Shown here: one piece after another, positions 11,441-23,400 of the stretch | Position numbering within the stretch: the stretch's first letter is position 1 | How the letters are laid out: every line of letters begins with the position of its first letter | NCBI RefSeq assembly: GCF_032854445.1 | Contig: NC_088307.1 | Span: 11,408,001-11,472,000, forward strand | Reading direction: 5' to 3' | DNA length: 64,000 bases | Origin: Liolophura sinensis | Taxonomy: Eukaryota > Mollusca > Polyplacophora > Chitonida > Chitonidae | The notes under the pieces: model-generated | The model's database searches: none | Told to the model about the DNA's origin: nothing | The model's input: only the letters and a program-made list of their open reading frames with translations | Translations under genes and position numbers: made by a program

Positions 11441-14400
11441 GTAAGTTGAACGTTATTGGGCTTTCCTTCTTTTCTCTCCATCTGATTTTTACCGATCTAC
11501 GTTTAAATCTACTTGTTTTTTTTTTCTCACTTACCTCAAGAATTTCTTAGTGATGCTGTATGCCGACAGATATGGACGATTCGTTTTCCTTGGGCAACGC
11601 TATATTCACGAACATTTCCGCTACGCAAAATGAAAGTTTCCTCCATTAACTCTTTGTTATTTTTACACTCCAAATGACATTTTTGACATGTGGCGATATC
11701 ACATCCTTCTCCAGTCTTTGCCTGACGACGTACTTGTACTACAAATGGTTGTCAGGGAAATTCAATGGCCCTGTACTTCATCGTAGGGATCGAAGGCTTT
11801 TGAAGCTATGCATTACAAGTTCTTAAAGGATTCTTCGAACTTATATAACCTTATACTTGTAGAGGCGTTTGAACTGTATATGAAAAGTGAAACTCTATAA
11901 TATTGTTTACCACATCTTTTAGCATTTTTCATTATTAATTAGGATGCACATTTACCGCATTCATTGCAATGCTCTTGGTAATACAAAATCGTAACTCATC
12001 GCACGAAAGTCACTAGGGTCAGTTGTCACTTACCAATCTTCATGAAAAACATAACTAGATTTTGGGAATCTGATAATTAGAGAAGAATATATTAGTGAGC
12101 ATCTTTAGTTAATGCCGAAGCAAGATTAAATATAGCTGCTAAAGCAGAGATGCCGGGGCTCAAGCCGGTATTGCCTGCCTATACGGTGTCGCTTCCGGTT
12201 ACCTTAATGTTGTCCATGTATAGACACATAACCAACCTAATTGGAAAGCCTACAGTCTTCGTAGTCATCAGGACATTGTAAGTACACTGCATAGTGTGTA
12301 TATATAGATTGCCAAACGGGGAAAATCTACCTTTTGACAATATTTGAGGGCGAGGATGTCCCCTCTTTTTCAACACAGCTCAACCATTTTCAGCACACAT
12401 GGAGTACATGTAAAGCGCTTTGCACTCAGTAATTTTCAGCTTTACGGCTGTAACAGTTTTCTGTCACGTGACCTGCAAATATGTGGGCGTTTTTTGGCGT
12501 TTTGATCGCAATTTGTGACAAAAATATACATTGCAGAGCAAAAAAAAGACCGGATTCGTGATCAGGAGGTCAAATTACATCAGATAACTTGTAAAATATC
12601 ACCAAATTCAAATTTTTCGTTTTCCCATGACGTCATACCACATGTATTAGTCAGAGCCTAATTTGAATAAATATTGCATCCCTTTTCTGTCTAAATAGCC
12701 TCCATGGAACGCTTTTTATGTGTGCTAAATTTCAAGTCAATCGTTTTTACTTTAGCCCATAATGGCCGCCAGATCTCCTGTGGTCTATTACATACCAAAG
12801 TTTCACCCAATTTTGTTGAGACGTTTTTCAATTTTGAAAAATGAAAAATTGGCAATTTTTTTAGCATATACTACTTCCGGTTTGCTGACGCCACTTCCGA
12901 CTGTGTAAAAGTTTTCTACTTGCCTTGCGATGATGTTAGGCCTTAAGGTTGCATCTCTAGTTTCATTGGTTGAGGAGATATACCTATTTGAAGTTTTGAT
13001 GACGTCACTTCGGGTGTTGCAAAAATTGCATTTTCAGAATCAGCGTCCAAAACCGCATCATATGGGACTATTTGCTCGACTTTTTCTTTGGAATTGTAGA
13101 AGTTATTAGCAAAAAACTGATTTTTTTGTCACAATGGCGAGCTTCTACAATTTTCAACGGAGAAAGTTCTCGTTCTATCGGTATAGGTACTAACACGTTT
13201 GATAACGGTATTAGCACCTACACCGAAAAGGCGCTAACTGAATAAACAGAAGTTGTAATTCATATATGTGTTAGGTTGTGACGAATATGGCCAGTCTTAT
13301 ATTAGGGAGTAGCTATTTAGCGCAACGGTGCAAGCAATGTACATGGTATATAAATTAACCAGGTTTCAATCCCTGTGGTGGGCAGGGAATTCGTAGATTT
13401 TCTTACTCTCGCGGTTCATGGGACAATAGCTATATTGAGCGGCTAACGACGCGTTTACACAGTCCATTATCCGTTGAAGACTACATGTCTTTTACCGGTT
13501 TGGTGTGCATAAACGAATATAATTAAGACATACAGTATAGCGAAAAAAACTAGAGCTGCCACCACGGTGTCAGAGCTGGCAAATGGTCACATGTAACCGC
13601 TGAAATAAGGCCTCTTGTCAATTTATCTCAGTTAGGGTTTTATTCTAACTGTTCATGTAAATGCATAAATAGTAACAAATTACAATGCACCAAGTACCAT
13701 GGCTTAAAGAGAATTAGGTAAAAAAAATGCAGTCATGCTAATTGCAATTTATCTAAATTTTTATTAATTTATCTAAATAAAACTTTAATATTAAATAAAA
13801 CCACCCATCATCGTGTATATAAGTGAAAAATTCTTGGATATCGCGTTAAACAAATAGTCAAATAAATTCTAAAAAAATAATTAATAACTTCATGAAAAAA
13901 ATCATATCCGTTTTCATCACACTTTTAAGAGCACCTTCACGAAATCCGTGGCCGTTTCCTTCCAGGCTCTCAGCATGTCATCAATCCGGCGGAGTTTCCG
14001 GAAACCACCGATCTTATGATGGACTTATTCGGCGTGATCGGGGAGTCGGCAGCCCTGAAAGGCTGTGTCAAGAAAGTCGCCACTCCTCTGGACAAGGCCA
14101 TCCAATTTGCCAAGGACGTGGCTGAGATCCACGATAAAATGAAGAAAATTGAGCAAAGGATTGAGGTCACGGTCGGGATTATGGAGGTAGTGATGATGAT
14201 ACCTTACGTGGGACAGGCGGCCTCTGTGGTGTTAGAGCCGACGGTGACTGTGCTCAACACTATCGACTCTGGGGTAAGATAATGGTGGGGCAGAAATGAT
14301 GATACCTTACGTGGGACAGGCGGCCTCTGTGGTGTTAGAGCCGACGGTGACTGTTCTCAACACTATCGACTCTGGGGTAAGATAATGGTGGGGCAGAAAT

Positions 14401-17400
14401 GATGATACCGGTACCTTACGTGGGCAGGCGGCCTCTGTGGTGTTAGAACAGGCGGTGACTGTCCTCAACACTATCGACTCTGGGGTAAGATAATGGTGGG
14501 GCAGAAATGATGATACCGGTACCTTACGTGGGACAGGCGGCCTCTGTGGTGTTAGAGCCGACGGTGACTGTCCTCAACATTATCGACTCTGGGGTAAGAT
14601 AATGGTGGGGCAGAAATGATGATACCGGTACCTTACGTGGGCAGGCGGCCTCTGTGATGTTAGAACAGGCGGTGACTGTCCTCAACACTATCGACTCTGG
14701 GGTAAGATAATGGTGGGGCAGAAATGATGATACCTTACGTGGGACAGGCGGCCTCTGTGGTGTTAGAGCCGACGGTGACTGTTCTCAACACTATCGACTC
14801 TGGGGTAAGATAATGGTGGGGCAGAAATGATGATACCTTACGTGGGACAGGCGGCCTCTGTGGTGTTAGAACAGGCGGTGACTGTCCTCAACACTATCGA
14901 CTCTGGGGTAAGATAATGGTGGGGCAGAAATGATGATACCGGTACCTTACGTGGGCAGGCGGCCTCTGTGGTGTTAGAGCCGACGGTGACTGTCCTCAAC
15001 ATTATCGACTCTGGGGTAAGATAATGGTGGGGCAGAAATGATGATACCGGTACCTTACGTGGGCAGGCGGCCTCTGTGGTGTTAGAACAGGCGGTGACTG
15101 TCCTCAACACTATCGACTCTGGGGTAAGATAATGGTGGGGCAGAAATAATGATACTTTACGTGGGACAGGCGGCCTCTGTGGTGTTAGAGCCGACGGTGA
15201 CTGTCCTCAACACTATCGACTCTGGGGTAAGATAATGGTGGGGCTGAAATGATGATACCTTACGTGGGACAGGCGGCCTCTGTGGTGTTAGAACAGGCGG
15301 TGACTATCCTCAACACTATTGACACCTGGGTAAGATAATGGTGGGGCAGAAATGGTGATACCTTACGTGGGACAGGCGGCCTCTGTGGTGTTAGAACAGG
15401 CGGTGACTGTCCTCAACACTATCGACTCTGGAGTAAGATAATGGTGGGGCAGAAATGATGATACCTTACGTGGGCAGGCGGCCTCTGTGGTGTTAGAACA
15501 GGCGGTGACTGTCCTCAACACTATCGACTCTGGGGTAAGATAATGGTGGGGTAGAAATAATGACACATTTCGTGGGACAGGTGGCCTCTGTTGTGACTCT
15601 CCTCCACACTGTCAACTCTGGGGTAAGTTAGTGCTGGGGTAGGGATGATGATACCACAAGTAAGGCAATCAGTGACATTTCTTAATACTATCAACTCTGA
15701 GGTAAGGTTGGTCCTAGAATGTTCAGGCAATTCATCAAAATATCATTGTAGACATAGACAAGCCATGAAGGTGTATGATATACATGATAATGAAAATAGA
15801 AATTCTTAGCTTAAATATTAAATACTTAGATTGTTTTTGCTAACAATTATATTATCATAAGAACTACAAGAACTGTAAGAACCATTATAAGAACTAAAAC
15901 CGGATCAAAATACTTTATCCTTGAATGACAAAAAGGGAGTACCCTTAGTAATTTCTGAATAGTCAGAAATATTTGTTCGGTTTGTAAGAAAAAAAATCAG
16001 CTACATATATATAATTTCACTTATTCATCTGCTGTCAAGGTGTCAAAAGTGGAGCCAGTTGTTGGGAAATTCGCCGGCTTGTTGGATAGATGGACGGAAC
16101 CTCTGAAAACGGTAAAGGAAAAGGTGGAATGGGCGGAGAAAATCATCGGTAATTTCACAAAGGTTGTGTTTCTGGGTAAGTATAGTTGGCTATTGTCTTT
16201 TTTCCTTTTTCATCGAGTTTAGCTTTTATAACACTGCATTGACTATGACGAAAATTAAGCAAATGCTGTAGATTCATGAATTGTGAGTGAAAATGTTAAG
16301 ATATGTAATGAAACACTGATCACTAGATTTTCATTCCCTTCATGGTTTTGTGTCTCCAAGGTAAAGCCAAAGCCGCACCTGCTGAAAGGATGCTCGGATG
16401 CACTTCCGATTGGCCCATAGGCGATGCTTTTACATAGGTAAATTTGTTTGTGAATTTGCACATGAAATATTCATGAGTGAACTGTTTATTAAGTTATACG
16501 TTTTATGTCCATCTTTTCCCAAGTTGAGGCTAAAGCTGGAGCGGCGGAAGGATGTGTGGACGCACTTCCAGCTGGTCGATCTCCGGCGATCCACGCCTTA
16601 GAAGGGGTGTCCAGGAAAATGGATGTCTTTCCAGAGGGTTTTGGTAAAGTTCTGGGAACAGTGAACAAGGGGTGTTCAAAAGTAGAGAACGTCCTGTCTA
16701 AACTCCATGTATTGCGCAGGCGCAGGGGATTACCGAAGCTAAGTGCAGTCAAACGTAAGTTTGTGTCGTCCTGTAGGTGCAACTGTGCCATGCCACTAAA
16801 ATAGACGCTGCGTTGAGAATTTTTATAACGTAACTACCCCGCATGGATGAATATTACCAGTTGTGCTCTCTTCTGTTCTTATAGCATTTGGAGAGATTCT
16901 CATCTTGCAAGGGGAAATGTTCATTTTTTTGCATAATTTTCTAATGTCTTTCATTGCCTGTCGGAAAGAAACGAATTTATTAACATGTTTTGAAACTTAA
17001 TTACGCATTATTCGAAAACCGTTTCTGTTCCCATTTTCATAATGATTCTAGCAAGATGCATCCGTCATTTACTTTACAAATCTTATTGTATACACAGTTG
17101 GGAAGTCCCTTTGAAACAGTGTAACCGTGTGACTACTTTTGTTCCAAATGATACGGCGACGCATGGGATTCTAAACGGCACACCTCATGGCTGAAAGACT
17201 TTGCTATAAAAAGGAGTCTTTCTCGTTTCTGAATCAAACACCTTCCATTAGAGTCCAAGGCTTCCATACCATGTAACTAGCCATAGAATAGGCCACAACA
17301 CAAAGTTACTCATTTTCTATAATTTGAATCAGACAGAAAATAAAATTAGAAAAGTGCTTTGCATTGCCATTTTCTCATTCATCTTTAAGTATCAAGGGCC

Positions 17401-20400
17401 AGTTTCACAAAGCAGGTTTTTGTACTGGTGTCAATACTTAAAAGCTCGATATAATCTGCAGATTGCAGTTCAGTTTTTTTATATATTTGCCTTAACATAT
17501 TTTGCCACACATGCGCAGTGTTTCCAATTTTAATTTATTTTATTTATTTGATTTGTGTTTTACACCGTACTCAAGAATATTTCTCTTATACAACGGCGGC
17601 CAGCATTATAGTGGGGTGAGCTCCAATTTTAACTTATATGCTTCATAAATAAGCGGTTAAATCTTAGGGCGAAACTGCGTTCGTGGAAGGAGGGGGACTT
17701 TTGAAGACGTTTTTTCTCACCCACACTCCCTTTCTCTCTCTCTCTTTCTCTCTCTCTACTTTGACTCAGATGTCCTGGACGCAATCCTGAATGCTTTTGG
17801 TCCGCTCGGGCACTTCTTGGACAAGGTGGATCACATTCTGCACAAGAAGTTCTGTCTCATCCACAGGCATGTCTGTAATTTTTTCCACAGTAAAGCTTTA
17901 CTTTCAAAGAAAGGTGATCTTCGCCATTGACGTAGTTTGATTCAGAGTATGTCGTTAAGCGATAAGGAAATAAATCGTCGCATTCTTTGAACGTAGGGGA
18001 GGAGGGGGTGGGTCAAGTTTTCACGTCAAATTGATCACTTTCTTATAAATTATACATATCGTATCTTCTAAAAGCTGCAATAACTTAAAGGTCTTTTTAG
18101 TCATTAAGTGTAAGAAATCGAACGTTCATATAGCCAGCAGGAGCTTTCTGGTTTTAACAATGTCTCTTCTTTCTCGTATGATTCTATTATGGGACTATTA
18201 TATGGAGATACTGTGCTTGCAGTTTGGGGAAGTTGGTGGAGGAAGTCGGAGAGAAAGTAATCGACGGCGCTGAAAAAGTCCTAAAAGGAGCAGAGCATCT
18301 CGGGAAAGAAGTCCTTAAAGGGGCTAAGCACTTTGTGGACGAAGCCGGACATGTGTGGGCAGAAATCGAAGAAGGGGCGGAGCATGTTTTGCACGAGGTA
18401 GGACACGGCCTCGAACATGCTGGCAAGGAAATCGCCAAGGGGGCTGAACACGTTGGTAAAGAAGTCGTGAAAGGCGCGGAACACGTGGCCCATGAGGTTG
18501 GAAAAGGCGCTGAACACGTGGCCCACGAGGTAGTGAAAGGAGCGGAACACGTAGGCCATGAGGTTGCAAAGGGCGCTGAACACGTGGCTCACGAAGTTGG
18601 TAAAGGTATCTCACACGTGGGTCACGAAGTGTCGCACGCAATTCACCACGTTGGACACGTGATCCACCACATATTTGGCCGTCGGAATGCAGTGGATAAG
18701 TACTATCTCATCGATGGAAAGTTGTACGTACTGGTTGATGTGAGTAGTGGGTGGTCTTCAAAATCTTTGATTTTGAATCTCTTTGAATCGAATAACATAA
18801 AACGTAACTAGACAATTGATTCGTTAAATATTATTTCAGGAAAAATTTTAAATATACAGTCAAATTATTCTTGTGCCAAATACAGGTAAAGCGAAAGAAT
18901 AAATATTTCAAGTTTCTGATTGTTTATTTGCCTTAGAAGGAACAGACGTATATCCCGTGTGTATAGGCCTATTTTGTTTAATTGTATTCCTTAGATTCTG
19001 TTATTAATCTCACGATCTTTATCATAAGCGTTGGCGCGTACGTCGGAAATTTTTTAAAGATAGTACAATTATAGGCAGTCGTTCAAAGCTTCTCAAATTT
19101 TACTAATAATACAGAACCCTTAGTGGAAGATACATACAACATACATATTCAGGGTGTCTGAAGTCCTTATCTCCATTTACCCCCAGGGGCTAATTTGTGC
19201 ATCACACTCAAAAAATCAATTCTTCACAGGGTAATGTGGATACCCGCTCGCGCAGAGGGCTTGATATCTGCATCCGGGTCAGCGACATTCTGAAGGGAGT
19301 TAACTACGTCACAGGGGGATTAATGAGCAAGGCACAGTCTTTGATTGATGCTGTTTTTCCACGGGAAGAGTCCATTCCATATTCCAGGTAAAGCTGACAG
19401 CTTAGAAATGTCATGCTATGTTTTAATGCGTTTCTTTACTAATGGCGATGTATGGAAAACTTACGGACACACACATGTTTGTGTCGTTTGTTGGTAACAA
19501 TTTATCGTCGCTCGTTTTCAGCATGACTTTGATCCTATTACGACGATGTCTCCTTGTAGAAAGAAAGTCTGTCTCAATCAGTTATGAGCACAAATTGGCA
19601 ACAGCTCCATATCGTCTTGGACTCATCGCCTACGTTAAGAAAAGGATGTTCAATATTCGACCGACTGACTCACCATANNNNNNNNNNNNNNNNNNNNNNN
19701 NNNNNNNNNNNNNNNNNNNNNNNNNNNNNNNNNNNNNNNNNNNNNNNNNNNNNNNNNNNNNNNNNNNNNNNNNNNNNNNNNNNNNNNNNNNNNNNNNNNN
19801 NNNNNNNNNNNNNNNNNNNNNNNNNNNNNNNNNNNNNNNNNNNNNNNNNNNNNNNNNNNNNNNNNNNNNNNNNNNNNTTGCCCTTGTCAACGACTGTGAC
19901 GTCACCAGCTGACGTAACAATTCTGGTAGAAATGCACAAGTCTTGTGTGTCACCATCCCCGGCCTTCTGTCGACGACAGCAATTCTGACGTCATGACGTC
20001 ACAGACAGACTCAATACTTGCCACAAATGTGAGGGATGTCCAGCTTGCGTGTTCACAAGAATATTGAACATAATCGGTGCAATAATGATATTTTCATGTA
20101 GTCTTTGTCGTTCATTTTAGTACAGTATATGTAAAAAAGATGAAAATATAAATCTCAGAAGCTTAGATAATGAAAATAGCTCATTATGTTTATTCTATTT
20201 TACATAGCTTACACATATTTCATGTGTCATATATTTTGTTAGGGTATCGGTATAATAAGCCAAAATCAATTCCCTATAACCAGCCTAACCTGGGTCAAAC
20301 AGAGTAACACTGTCGAACACTCAGATCGTTGGTTTAACAATTTAATAAATCAAAAAGGAAAATAACGATTTAAACTGCAAATAACAATGCGCAGGATATA

Positions 20401-23400
20401 TAAATAATAAATGTTACAATAAATGCCGGCAGCTTACTCGTATGCACACATACTTTATATGTGGGTTACGCTACAATCTTTAACTTGTCTTTCTGTCTTT
20501 GTCCAGTCGGCCCTGAAGTATTCCAATCCATTCTCTGGACGCCCGTTTCCTCTTTACAGGCGGAGTTTGTTGATCTCCCCCAACCATAACCCGGTTGAAT
20601 CCTCCGACTCGTCTTACTAAGGGAAGGTTGATAGTCATCTGGTATCGAGGACCACAAATCCTCCAGCAAGTGGTTAATGGCAGAATGTCCGCCAACAATC
20701 ACCCGTTAGTCCCTGGTTTGCTAATAAGTAAAAATTACACCGGCATTTCCACTCCAAAGGTACTAAAGGGCCTCCGTGGCTCAGTTGGTTAGTGAGCTAG
20801 CACAGGGTATTGACCCAGGAGTTTCTCACCAATGCGGTCGCTGTGAGTTCAAGTCCAGCTCATGCTGGCTTCCTCTCCGGTCGCAAGTGGGAAGGGTCTG
20901 CTAAAAACTGCGGATTGTCGTGGGTTTCCCCCTGGCTCTGTCCAGTTTTCTCCCCCCATAATGCTGGCCGCCGTCGTATAAGTGAAATATTCTTGAGTAC
21001 GGCGTAAAACACCAATCAAATACCGGTAATAAATAAATAAATACCAAAGGTACTGTAGCGATTTGTTGTTATATATATATATATATATCTTCTTAACGAT
21101 ACAGATATCCCAGGTCCAAATCACACCATTTACTACAGGGGAAAGCACAATATTGGTAGCGTGAAGCACCCAGTGTCGAACTCTGGAACAATATCTGTAT
21201 ACTGCCTGGAGACGTTCGCTACTATGGATTCTTTTGAATGTCAGCTCGGTCAGTCCGTGTCATTCAGTAGTATGTTTGGGAAAACAACTCGTTAGCTGTG
21301 AACTTCGAATAACCAAGAAAAGTCTGATTTTTAAGGTTCAACAAACAGCAGCAACAGTTTTATTAAAATAGAGTGACAGGAGTATGTTAATATATATATA
21401 TATGTAAAAGTGCCAGTACTGTGTACAACATCTGTACTTCAGATGGTTCAGATAACTGTGTTAGGGATATCTCAGGGAGGTATTAAACCTAGTGCTGCTG
21501 TGATAGTGGTATGTCCTACTGGTGTTATATAGACAATATGTCAGCCATGTGTGGGGACATTATCAGTAAATAATACTTTCAGGTCTTCTCTGGGAGTAAC
21601 AGTTCCAGAATTGGTCCAGTAATAACTTGGGAAAACGAGTTCCAAATTCTGGGACTCGGCGTCTCACTGTGCCGAAACTGGGAATCCCAGTCCCACTATT
21701 GCTCAGGGGCACTTATGCACAAATTCTCCCAGTATAAATGTTTCAGCTCATACTTGGGAATTATAAAATTTTGGTCCAGAAAATCCCAGTTACAAACTAT
21801 TGAGATATACTGTCACAATCATGGTTGGGAATATCAGTCTCACAGCCTGGGAAAGTCAGTCCCACAGCCTGGGAACACTTGTGTCACAATTTGGAACTAG
21901 CAGTCCCACTGTCTCTAGGTATGCTCTAAAGCTGAAATCCCACTTCAGTGCTGACAACTTATCTAGCTACCACTTTACACTGCTTATATACATATAAAAT
22001 ACCTGCCTTAGAAAGCTAACTAGGTGGAAATTTAGATGTTAACACGACGGTGGTCCGAGATCATCTGGGACTGAAAGTGGGAATTTGCCCAGTATTTATA
22101 GTCTACGCTCATAAATATTCATGAGTACCAAGGATGGTACTCAGAGCACTGATTGGCTAATACCAAAGTAACAACATCTGTGTATAGAAATACTATACAT
22201 GTACATGCGTATCTAATGTCATGGCACATTTTTTTTTCTTTTTCTTAATAATGGAAAGATGAACAATAACTTGTAGGTAGAAAGGAGATAAGCCTGTGGA
22301 GTGAAACTATTTACTTTCGCAAATAAAAGTTAATGCCCCTTTTGAAACTCTTCAATATGAGTTTAACACTAAAGGATGTCGTAAAGTAGACAATCTCGTC
22401 TAGCGACAGTTCACCGTGAACGACGATCGTGCGCGGCGAAGCAACAACAACAACAACAACAAAAAATGATTTAGTGTCTTAAACTTGGTACAAAGGACGT
22501 TTTATGCCAAAATCATGCCACAGTCAGTGAGTACTAATGTTGTTTTAACTGGAAAGATGCCGTACGTGGTTTGTTACAGCAAGAATATGTCCAAAAGTAA
22601 TGGAAACTCTACTCGAATTTGTCACTTCAAAATATTAACAATGGCGGATGTTTCGCCAAACTTAAGGTCGCTAAAAAAAACTGTTGTTTGCAACCTAGTC
22701 AAACAATATCTGATCACCAAGCTTGGAGAGAAACTCCTTCAACATGTCAGTGTATTATACGTGAAATATGGTGTTCTAATTAAGTCATCAAGTGTTAAAA
22801 TTCTTACGTTGGAAGGGACAGGGGTCCACGGAAACTGTGTCCTTCAAAAGTTATATTAAGGCGCCAAAAACAACTTGCTCTCATGAGTCCACAAAATATC
22901 CTGTCTCTATATGTTACAAAAAAAATATATATATATTTCAAAATATTCCACAAAAATTCTAATTTAATTTAAGGATATGTCTAACCCATAAAAATTTACA
23001 TTCTACCGGTAAAACCTGTGTCTACGTTATGGACAAGGCAGAAAATTAACCCCTAACCTCCCATGCAATTATATGAAATAATATACTGTCTCTAGCAAAA
23101 TCGCCACATCACCCCCTCCTACAAATAATGCTCGTCCCGAGCACTGCAGTGCTAGAGACAAAATACATCATGGAAAGGACATCGCACATGGTAACAGGTG
23201 AGTTATTATCACCTGTCAAAAATACTGTACCAGTATCATAATCATAAACCATATGTATATAATTGTGGAACAAGATACATTAGTACTGAAACTCACAATT
23301 ATCAGTTCTAGATAACTGTATCTCAACAGTCCTTGGTAACCTGAAATGTTCAGATAATGTTCATAGTTCATGTATCTGTTCTGACTAGACCCTTGTCTCT

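Noticed and set aside
14283-15712. Array looked at first like a CRISPR or coding repeat
   Set aside because: Units are contiguous with no spacers and derive from exon 2 plus its donor; in-frame TAA follows each donor.
18223-18739. Homology of the 11-mer repeat to alpha-synuclein or apolipoproteins
   Set aside because: Only the 11-residue period and amphipathic character are shared; no sequence-specific match, so analogy only.
20767-20860. tRNA-like sequences with A and B boxes
   Set aside because: Heads of SINEs: the cloverleaf is not preserved and SINE bodies and tails follow; not functional tRNA genes.
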